7,541 nucleotides of DNA from Oscillospiraceae bacterium. GTDB taxonomy: Bacteria; Bacillota_A; Clostridia; Oscillospirales; Ruminococcaceae. Location: positions 1 through 7,541 of the forward strand of contig JAFPQL010000172.1 of assembly GCA_017414145.1 (NCBI GenBank). Reading direction: 5' to 3'. Both the position numbers and the translations under genes were made by a program. Below the pieces are notes generated by a model, which saw only the letters and a list, made by a program, of their open reading frames with translations, was not told the origin of the DNA and did no database searches. Numbering within the stretch: the first letter of the stretch is position 1; every line of letters begins with the position of its first letter. Below, piece by piece: positions 1 to 5,741 of this stretch.

Positions 1-368
1 GGCACCTTCTCCCACTGTCCCGCGGCGTTCTTGCTGTTGCGGAAATCCACGGTGTAGAAGTTCATCTTGCAGATATCGTGCAGCAGCGCACAGATGGCGA
101 TGCTCTCCTCCGGATACTCCATGTGGTAGACCTCCCGCACCCGGTCACGCGCCAGATACGCCTTCAGGCAGTGGTAGACATTCAGCGAATGCTCCAGCAG
201 ACCGCCCTCATATGCGCCGTGATAGCGTGTGGATGCAGGTGCCGTGAAGAAATCGCTTTCCTCCGAGAGCATATACTCCAGCAGCTTGTCAGCGCCCTTT
301 CGCTGTATGTTTTCCGTGTAGATTCTGATAAATTCTTCTTTCTTTAATGCAAGCTCCTGTGCGTCCAT
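1..368 (-). CDS. HD-domain hydrolase, N-terminal 122 residues (3' end outside window)
   Basis: This is probably a cytosolic metal-dependent phosphohydrolase of the HD superfamily; the substrate cannot be told from sequence. The fragment shows the metal-site pattern: GGLLEHSLNVY with His60, then an alternating helix and ALLHDICK with the His97-Asp98 pair that names the family. Residues 1-45 are helical and charged with no signal peptide or membrane segment. The start is ATG at 366-368, preceded by GGAGG (378-382) with 9 nt spacing. It begins 16 nt after the CAP/dockerin stop codon, and its ribosome site lies in that gap, so co-transcription is likely. The clustering of LLEH and LLHD resembles the HD part of YhaM-type 3'-5' exoribonucleases and small clostridial HD hydrolases. 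No OB-fold precedes the HD domain here, so a stand-alone HD hydrolase is the better guess. The remaining catalytic residues lie beyond the window edge. Confidence 0.85.
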   Translation of the reverse strand, partial: MDAQELALKKEEFIRIYTENIQRKGADKLLEYMLSEESDFFTAPASTRYHGAYEGGLLEHSLNVYHCLKAYLARDRVREVYHMEYPEESIAICALLHDICKMNFYTVDFRNSKNAAGQWEKV

Positions 369-384
369 TGCACAAATCCTCCGT

Positions 385-2622
385 TCAGAATGCGTTTCTG
401 AGTCCCGCCAGATATTCCAGCAGCAGCGCGCAGTCCGACGCGCCGATCAGTCCGTCGTGATCTGTGTCGGCATTGATCTTGCCGGCCGGCGTCACGGTGA
501 TGCCGGAATCCTCCGCGTTGTAGCGCGCCAACAGAATGGCATCGGCAATCATGATATGGCCGTCGCAGTCCACATCGCCGCACATACCGGAATCCGCCTC
601 GATCTCCGAGCCGTCGTTCTTCACCAGCATACACTTCACTTCCGGTGCGCTGCCGCGGAAGGACACCTCCAGCCGGATCTCCGAGACAGGACCGGCGGTC
701 CCGATTTTATTATCCATAGACAGCCCGCGCTTCGGGCACTCGATTGCTTCGCTGTTCAGCGTCACCTCGTGCTCGCCGCCGTTCGCTTCATCGTAACGCA
801 GCACAACCTGCTCCAGCGTGCCGCCCTTTTTGTTGATTGCAATGCGGAAATTCTCGCTCGACTGCGGGAAGGAGAATTTCAGCGACAGTGTTTGCAGCGG
901 GAACTGCACCGGCGTGGTGACGGTCTGCTCCGTGACGGTCGTGACTTCGGTCACCTGCACCGCCTCGGTCTGTTCGCAGCTGATCTTCGGCGTCGCGTTG
1001 CAGAAGGAGACAACCGCGGTGATCTTCTTCGTCGCAAAGGGCGGGACGATCTCCTGCTCAAAGGTTCCGGTCTGCTCGCCGGAGAATACGATGGATTCAC
1101 TGGTCTTGCCGGTCTCGCTGAAGAAGCGCAGCAAAACGGTCTGAAGCGGAGAATCATAGGCAGGCTCCACACGCAGCCGGTATTTCGTGCCGGGCTGATC
1201 GTAGCTGAACACTTTGTTCACCGTGTAGACCTTGGGCGTATCAGCCGGCGCCGTCGTGGTGTCCGATTCATAGCTGTCGGAATTGGTACAGACGCAGTTG
1301 ATGCTGGGCGCGTCACCGCGGTATGTCACCGAAACATTGACCTTGTTCGTGACAAACGGCGCACGGACGGTTGTCACATACGGCGTCGTGCCGGTGATGA
1401 CCTTGTTCAGAACGGTCACATCGTTCATTCCGCCGTTGACGCCGTAATAACGCAGAGAAATGTCCTCGATCGTCTGGCCGCGCGGCGTCACCGTGATCTT
1501 GAACTCCGTACCAGGTTTGCTGATATTAAAGAGAATCTCACCGGTGCGCAGCGGCATCTGGTAGGTCGTTGTCGTGGTGGTGGTCGTCTCTTCCGTCGTG
1601 GTGACGGTTGTCGTCTCCGTGTCGGAATCCTCTGCATACAGGTCAAAGAACTGAATCGGATAGCTGATTTCCGCGTCCTGCCCTTTCTTTGTCAGACCGA
1701 TCAGGGTCACGGTCAGCCGGTCGTCCATGTCAAAGGATTCGCCCGGACTGAAAATCACGCAGTTCGGCATTCCGTAGCCCTGTGTGTTGACATTGAAATA
1801 GCTGCCGCTGTTCTGGTTGATGATGTAGTCCTTGTTTTTCTTTTCCGAGTGCATCAGCACAGACACCTTTTCGGCATCCGCCTTTTCATAATCCCCGCTG
1901 AGCGAGACGGAATAGGCATAGCGGTTTCCGCGGATGAGCTGATACGGTGTATTCTTCGCCGGCCACGCAACATAGTCGCCGACAAATTCCTCGCGGCGGG
2001 ACATATCAAAGACATACATTCCGGAGTATGAGCCGACCTGACCGAAGCCGGTCCTGGACATGGACGGGTTCAGGATCCAGCGGCGGTGTCCGACCATCGG
2101 GATGTTGTAGCTGTCCGAATCATACATATATCCGTTGATGATCGCTTCCGGCAGCGTCGAATATCCGCCGGCGAGATTGGAAGAGCCCGCACCGGTCTTG
2201 CCGCGTTCAAAGAGCTCGTCCGACATTCCCGCGGGCTGGTTCGGCGCATGAGAAAGCACGCCGTTCAGCGCGGAAACAAGGCTTGCTGCCTGTGCGGACG
2301 AACAGGCGGATTCATCCAGCGTGACATCCGCGGGCAGACCCGCCGCATAGCGGCAGAAGTTCACACAGTTGAGCGCCCGCTGAAGCGACTGCTCCGAGAC
2401 CGCACCCGGCGCATACGGCTGCGATGTCGAAGGCGTCTCCGCGTAGGTGGTTCTGTCGCTGAGGCTCCACGGATGCTCCGCCAGAAACGCCCGGATCTCT
2501 TTCGGTGTCCGGGTCGCCAGGCCGAAGCCGGGTTCAGCGGCATTCAGCGGCAGAACGGGCATTGCCGTCACAGCCATTGCTGCCGAAGCCAGTGCAGATA
2601 CCAGTTTCTTTACAAGTTTCAT
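385..2622 (-). CDS. Secreted CAP-domain protein with three repeated beta modules and a C-terminal type I dockerin
   Basis: This 745-residue exported protein is likely attached to a cohesin-bearing scaffold or the cell surface. Order of parts: signal peptide 1-29 (cleavage near LNAA/E); CAP/SCP domain about 76-205 with LSHAP (His125) and GHRRWILNP (His179); a beta-rich module 216-330 of the kind that often follows clostridial CAP domains; a Thr-rich linker 331-353; three related modules (354-445, 464-550, 574-666) separated by Thr/Ser/Glu-rich linkers; and a dockerin 681-745. The dockerin has two calcium loops, D683/D685/D687/D694 and D719/D721/D723/D730, the second followed by LLLEYLAGL. Loop 1 has Met at position 9 where Asn or Ser is usual. 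The ATG start has GGGGAG at 2630-2635 with 7 nt spacing. The usual CAP GENL glutamate is Ser148. Biochemical function is unknown; CAP proteins are not reliably enzymes. Domain calls for CAP and dockerin are confident; the triplicated module is unassigned. Confidence 0.93.
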   Translation of the reverse strand: MKLVKKLVSALASAAMAVTAMPVLPLNAAEPGFGLATRTPKEIRAFLAEHPWSLSDRTTYAETPSTSQPYAPGAVSEQSLQRALNCVNFCRYAAGLPADVTLDESACSSAQAASLVSALNGVLSHAPNQPAGMSDELFERGKTGAGSSNLAGGYSTLPEAIINGYMYDSDSYNIPMVGHRRWILNPSMSRTGFGQVGSYSGMYVFDMSRREEFVGDYVAWPAKNTPYQLIRGNRYAYSVSLSGDYEKADAEKVSVLMHSEKKNKDYIINQNSGSYFNVNTQGYGMPNCVIFSPGESFDMDDRLTVTLIGLTKKGQDAEISYPIQFFDLYAEDSDTETTTVTTTEETTTTTTTTYQMPLRTGEILFNISKPGTEFKITVTPRGQTIEDISLRYYGVNGGMNDVTVLNKVITGTTPYVTTVRAPFVTNKVNVSVTYRGDAPSINCVCTNSDSYESDTTTAPADTPKVYTVNKVFSYDQPGTKYRLRVEPAYDSPLQTVLLRFFSETGKTSESIVFSGEQTGTFEQEIVPPFATKKITAVVSFCNATPKISCEQTEAVQVTEVTTVTEQTVTTPVQFPLQTLSLKFSFPQSSENFRIAINKKGGTLEQVVLRYDEANGGEHEVTLNSEAIECPKRGLSMDNKIGTAGPVSEIRLEVSFRGSAPEVKCMLVKNDGSEIEADSGMCGDVDCDGHIMIADAILLARYNAEDSGITVTPAGKINADTDHDGLIGASDCALLLEYLAGLRNAF
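625..1563 (-). repeat. Three tandem copies of an unassigned module of about 90 residues, within the CAP/dockerin protein
   Basis: Protein residues 354-445, 464-550 and 574-666 align by eye. Each copy opens with a hydrophobic strand (ILFNISKPGTEF, KVFSYDQPGTKY, LKFSFPQSSENF). Each has a central LRY/LRF (390-392, 498-500, 608-610). Each ends in V-[ST]-[YF]-x-[GN]-x-[AT]-P-x-[IV]-x-C (432-443, 538-549, 653-664). The copies are diverged, so the duplication is old. Alternating hydrophobic residues suggest a beta-sandwich, possibly a carbohydrate-binding or cell-wall-binding module, but that is inference. Linkers between copies are Thr-rich (446-463, 551-573). Confidence 0.7.
1561..1620 (-). repeat. 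Thr-rich low-complexity linker tract
   Basis: This encodes residues 335-354 of the CAP/dockerin protein, including a run of eight threonines. Thr is written with mixed ACG, ACC and ACA codons, so this is a protein-level linker and not a pure DNA microsatellite. Such linkers are typical between modules of ruminococcal extracellular proteins and are often glycosylated in related systems. Confidence 0.7.
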
Positions 2623-2666
2623 CCTAATACTCCCCTTTTTTTCTGTATTGAAGCAGCGCGCAGCAT
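2619..2666 (-). CDS. Possible 15-codon leader ORF overlapping the CAP gene start
   Basis: Reading from the ATG at 2666 gives MLRAASIQKKRGVLG, then TGA; that TGA shares bases with the CAP start codon (ATGA). The purine run GGGAGGAGG abuts its ATG, which is closer than the usual 5-9 nt spacing, so translation is doubtful. No family is recognisable. It could serve translational coupling, or be a chance frame: an ATG followed by Lys always creates ATGA. Confidence 0.2.
   Translation of the reverse strand: MLRAASIQKKRGVLG
2630..2635 (-). promoter_or_regulatory. Ribosome binding site of the CAP/dockerin gene
   Basis: GGGGAG lies 7 nt before the ATG at 2622 and directly follows a run of seven A residues. 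It supports this ATG, which also begins a good signal peptide. A second purine-rich site, GGGAGGAGG, lies further upstream at about 2667-2675. Confidence 0.75.
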
Positions 2667-2717
2667 CCTCCTCCCGAACTTGGCGCGAGCTCCGGTTTAT
2701 ATTTGCATCGGCAGCGT

Positions 2718-4085
2718 TCAGCCGCCTTCCTGCACAGAATCGGATTCCGATCCGGCTGCCGCGTTCTCCTTCACGGGACCCGGATGATCCAGATCGGTCA
2801 GAACCTCCTCACTCAGCGGAACAGACTGGAACAGTCCGGTTTCCGCAGCATCCTGCGGGTCAAAGCCGAGCGTTTCGCGAACAAATCTGCTCTCCAGTTC
2901 ACCGCTCTGCACACGGTCGCGGATGATGCCGTGAACCATATCCCGCACCAGCCCGTAAATCACCGCAAAGGCCGGCACGCCGATAATCAGGCCGGCGATA
3001 CCGAACAGCCCGCCGCCGAGCATACAGGCAAACAGCTCCCAGAAGGCCGGCAGGCCGATCGAGCTGCCGACAATCCGCGGGTCGAGAATGTTCGCGTCGA
3101 ACTGCTGCAAAACCACCACAAACACTGCAAAATACAGCGCCTTGACCGGATTTTCCATCAGCACGAGCAGTACGCAGGGTACCGCACCGATGATCGGGCC
3201 GAAAAACGGAATCATATTCGTGACGCCGATGATGACCGCGATCAGCGTCGCATACGGCATTCCGAGAATCTTATTGCCCGCAAAGCAGAACATTCCGATA
3301 ATCAGCGAATCGACAAATTTGCCGATCACCGCCGTACCGAAGGTCTTGCTGGCGCTGGTCATCTTGCTGTTGATCCAGCGCGCCGTCGGCTCCTTGCAGA
3401 CCGCAAACAGAATCTGCTTGAACTGCTTGACGAAGCGCTGCCGGCTGATGAGCAGGTAGATTGCAATGACAAAGCCAATCACGACATCGTACAGAAATCC
3501 GAGCGTACCGACCAGACCGGTCGAAACGGTCGAGAGAATTTTCTGGCTCAGATCGACGGCATCGACCTTGCCCATGCCGAGATCCGACGCGGAAAACCGT
3601 TCATTCAGCTCCCGCAGGAAGTTGGAAAAGCTCGTGTCGCGCCGGAACAGTTCCTCGACCTTTTCGGTCACGGTATTGACATAGCCCGGCAGCTTGCTGA
3701 TGAGCGTCGTCACACCGTCCACAACCTGTGTGGAAACGGCGACGACCAGCAGTGCCAGCGAGCCGATAAAGATCAGCACAGTCACAAAGGCGCTCAGACC
3801 GCGTGTGAAATGCTGAAAGCCCGGATGCTTTTTGATGATGCGGGAAAAGAGCCTGTTCAGGCGGTTTTCCAGCCATGAAGCCGCAGGGCTCAGGATATAG
3901 GCAAAGACAAAGCCCGTGACCACCGGCCCGAGCGCCGACATGATCTTTCTCAGAAAGCCTGTCACCGCAGGCAGATTGATCAGACAGTACGCGAACAGAA
4001 TACAGCCGCAGAGCAGCAGAAACAGCTTCCACGGGCTCATCTGCGCGACCGTCACGCTCTCTCTTGACTTTTTCATGCGTGCCAT
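2718..4085 (-). CDS. AI-2E family (UPF0118) membrane transporter
   Basis: This 455-residue integral membrane protein belongs to the AI-2E family (PF01594), whose members include the reported autoinducer-2 exporter TqsA and Na+/H+ antiporters; the substrate here cannot be assigned. Hydrophobic segments lie at about 20-38, 52-68, 99-118, 197-214, 250-270, 276-305, 315-327 and 350-380. Family landmarks are NMIPFFGPIIGAVP (290-303), LDPRIVGSSIGLP (334-346) and GIAGLIIGVPAFAVIYGL (362-379). A soluble stretch at about 120-195 between the third and fourth segments is also typical. The last 50 residues are hydrophilic and acidic and probably cytoplasmic. I choose the ATG at 4085 because AGGAG (4093-4097) sits 7 nt before it. 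A TTG at 4106 would lie upstream of and in frame with that site; a further ATG at 4076 is possible. It follows the second LRR gene by 36 nt. Confidence 0.92.
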   Translation of the reverse strand: MARMKKSRESVTVAQMSPWKLFLLLCGCILFAYCLINLPAVTGFLRKIMSALGPVVTGFVFAYILSPAASWLENRLNRLFSRIIKKHPGFQHFTRGLSAFVTVLIFIGSLALLVVAVSTQVVDGVTTLISKLPGYVNTVTEKVEELFRRDTSFSNFLRELNERFSASDLGMGKVDAVDLSQKILSTVSTGLVGTLGFLYDVVIGFVIAIYLLISRQRFVKQFKQILFAVCKEPTARWINSKMTSASKTFGTAVIGKFVDSLIIGMFCFAGNKILGMPYATLIAVIIGVTNMIPFFGPIIGAVPCVLLVLMENPVKALYFAVFVVVLQQFDANILDPRIVGSSIGLPAFWELFACMLGGGLFGIAGLIIGVPAFAVIYGLVRDMVHGIIRDRVQSGELESRFVRETLGFDPQDAAETGLFQSVPLSEEVLTDLDHPGPVKENAAAGSESDSVQEGG

Positions 4086-4092
4086 TCGATCG

Positions 4093-4097
4093 CTCCT
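4093..4097 (-). promoter_or_regulatory. Ribosome binding site that sets the AI-2E gene start
   Basis: AGGAG with 7 nt spacing to the ATG at 4085. This rules against the longer TTG-initiated frame from 4106, which would include this site in the coding sequence. The first two bases of the site also lie in a hairpin arm. Confidence 0.75.
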
Positions 4098-4113
4098 TTC
4101 CGGCAACGGAAAG
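4096..4113 (-). promoter_or_regulatory. Inverted repeat between LRR and AI-2E genes, touching the ribosome site
   Basis: On the transcript strand CTTTCCG, loop TTGC, CGGAAAG gives a perfect 7-bp stem with a 4-nt loop. Its 3' arm runs into the Shine-Dalgarno sequence of the AI-2E gene. No T tract follows, so it is not an intrinsic terminator. It could tune translation or protect a processed 5' end; a role is inferred only. Confidence 0.45.
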
Positions 4114-4121
4114 TCCGCCGT

Positions 4122-5741
4122 TTATGCTTCTCCGGCATCCGCATCCGGATCAGCCTGCTCCGGCTCCTCTGCCGGATCCGTCTCGTCAGCTTCATCCTCC
4201 TCGATCTGGAAGCCGTAGCTGCGTTCATAGGGGTCGCCCGAATCCTCGTCGCCCAGAATGCTGACATAATTCGGATCCGACTCCTCCTCCTGCACGGCGG
4301 GGGCAGCGGCCTTTTCCGCCCTTGCATTCCGGATCATCCGGACAATCATCAGCACGATTGCCGCCGCCAGCAGCAGAATTGCCGCGATCAGCGCAATCTT
4401 CGCAATCAGCCTCGTGTCGATGCCCTTCTGGTCAAAGCGGATATCGTTTGCCTTAGCATAGCTTTTCGCAGCGGAATTCGGGGTGCCGCCGAGCACGAAA
4501 TTCTCCTGCAGCGCCGCGGTTTCCCCTTTGTCGCCGGAGGAATCCAGCCGGAAGCCGAAGGCGTAGTCCCCGATCTGCTGCACCGTCGCGGGGACATCCA
4601 CGCGGCCCATTGCCGTGCAGTCGCAGAATGCCTCCTTGCCGATCGACTCGACCGACGCGGGCAGCGTGATTTCCGTCAGCGACTTGCAGCTGAAAAACGC
4701 AAAATCGCCGATTGCCGTCACGCCATCCGGAATCGTGAACGACTTGAGTGCGGTGCAGTCCGCAAAAATGCTGTTGCCGATTGTCGTCATCTGCGCGGGA
4801 TAGTCGAAGGATTCCAGCGCGGTACAGTCGGCAAAGGCGCCGTCGCCGATCTCCGAAACGGTAGCCGGCAGCGTGATGGTTTTCAGGTTTGCGGCGCCGG
4901 AAAAGCAGTAGGACGCCAGCTGTTTGACGCCGTCCGGCACCGCATAGCTGTCCGCGTCCCTGCCGGGCGCATAGCACAGCAGCTTTTCGCCGGACTGATC
5001 GAGCAGCACCGCGTCGTCCTCCGTGCGGAAGGCTGTGCTTCCGGCATCGACCGTGATCGTTTTGAGGCCGGTGCAGGAGAGCATCGCCATGTCGCCGATC
5101 TGCGTCACAGAGGCGGGAATGTGCAGGGTTTCCAGCGCGTCGCAGGACACGAAGCTCATCGAGTCAATGGTTTCGAGCCCGTCGGGCAGCTCCACCGACT
5201 TCAGCCCCGCGTTGTTGTAAAAGGTATAGGCTTCGAGCTTGCGGATCTGCTTCGGGATCCGGATCTCCTCCAGTCCCATGCAGTACGCGAAGGTGTAGGA
5301 GCCGAGCGATTTCAGCGAATCCGGCAGCGTGATGCTCTTCAGATTCATGCAGTAGCCGAAGGCGCCGTTGCTGATGGACTCCAGTGAATCCGGCAGCGTG
5401 ACGGTGCTCAGGCTGACGCAGCCGACAAAGGCGTTGACGCCGATCGTCCTGAGGCCGGGTTCAATCGTGAGACTGGTCAGGCCGTTGCAGCCGGAAAACG
5501 CCTCCTCCCCGATCTCCAGAATCGGGTAGCCGTCAATGGAATTGCGGATTGTCAGGTCGGTCAGGCCGGCGTCTGCGGCCGTGATGCGCACGCCGCCGTC
5601 AATTTTCTCATAGGTCAGCATCTGATCCGTAAAGCTGTTGCTGTCGGTTGTTTCCTCCGCCGAGACCGGCAGGGCGGCAGCCGCTCCGCAGAGCAGCAGT
5701 GCCGAGGCTGCGGCAGAAAGCCGCTTCAAAAACCGATTCAA
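4122..5741 (-). CDS. BspA-like leucine-rich repeat surface protein with C-terminal membrane anchor (second of tandem pair)
   Basis: This 539-residue type I membrane protein has an extracellular LRR_5 (BspA-type) solenoid. The signal peptide is 1-28 (cleavage near PVSA/EE). Repeats with a strict 23-residue period of the form LxxITLPxxvxxIGxxAFxxC begin at 88, 111, 134, 157, 180, 203 and 226, then again at 286, 309, 332, 355 and 378. Residues 230-275 hold the irregular island usual in this family (VLLDQSGEKLLCYAPG). A C-cap at 415-437 ends the solenoid, a membrane helix spans about 446-467, a basic stop-transfer follows, and an acidic tail of about 65 residues (485-539) lies in the cytoplasm. 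The start is TTG, set by GGGGAG 9 nt upstream and by the signal peptide; no ATG fits. TTG overlaps the TGA of the preceding paralogue, which suggests coupled translation. The family includes adhesins and host- or fibre-binding proteins; the ligand here is unknown. Confidence 0.9.
   Translation of the reverse strand: MNRFLKRLSAAASALLLCGAAAALPVSAEETTDSNSFTDQMLTYEKIDGGVRITAADAGLTDLTIRNSIDGYPILEIGEEAFSGCNGLTSLTIEPGLRTIGVNAFVGCVSLSTVTLPDSLESISNGAFGYCMNLKSITLPDSLKSLGSYTFAYCMGLEEIRIPKQIRKLEAYTFYNNAGLKSVELPDGLETIDSMSFVSCDALETLHIPASVTQIGDMAMLSCTGLKTITVDAGSTAFRTEDDAVLLDQSGEKLLCYAPGRDADSYAVPDGVKQLASYCFSGAANLKTITLPATVSEIGDGAFADCTALESFDYPAQMTTIGNSIFADCTALKSFTIPDGVTAIGDFAFFSCKSLTEITLPASVESIGKEAFCDCTAMGRVDVPATVQQIGDYAFGFRLDSSGDKGETAALQENFVLGGTPNSAAKSYAKANDIRFDQKGIDTRLIAKIALIAAILLLAAAIVLMIVRMIRNARAEKAAAPAVQEEESDPNYVSILGDEDSGDPYERSYGFQIEEDEADETDPAEEPEQADPDADAGEA

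Noticed and set aside
1561..1620. Thr-codon tract as a phase-variable repeat
   Set aside because: Codons are mixed ACG/ACC/ACA with no uniform repeat unit, so slippage-driven switching is unlikely.
457..2031. Long plus-strand frame of 524 codons opposite the CAP/dockerin gene
   Set aside because: It is antisense to a gene with clear domains, its product is Arg/His-rich with no recognisable motif, and it is a usual shadow in GC-rich sequence.
2690..2726. Hairpin GGCGGC/GCTGCC across the AI-2E stop codon, and TATAAA nearby, as terminator or promoter
   Set aside because: The 6-bp stem has no T tract after it, and no -35 sequence lies at proper distance from TATAAA.
2703..3878. Plus-strand frame of 391 codons opposite the AI-2E gene
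   Set aside because: The product is a His/Gln/Arg/Asp-rich hydrophilic string with no family features; the opposite strand encodes an obvious membrane protein.
2718..4106. TTG start for the AI-2E protein, 7 codons upstream
   Set aside because: The AGGAG site would lie inside the coding region; the ATG at 4085 is correctly spaced from it.
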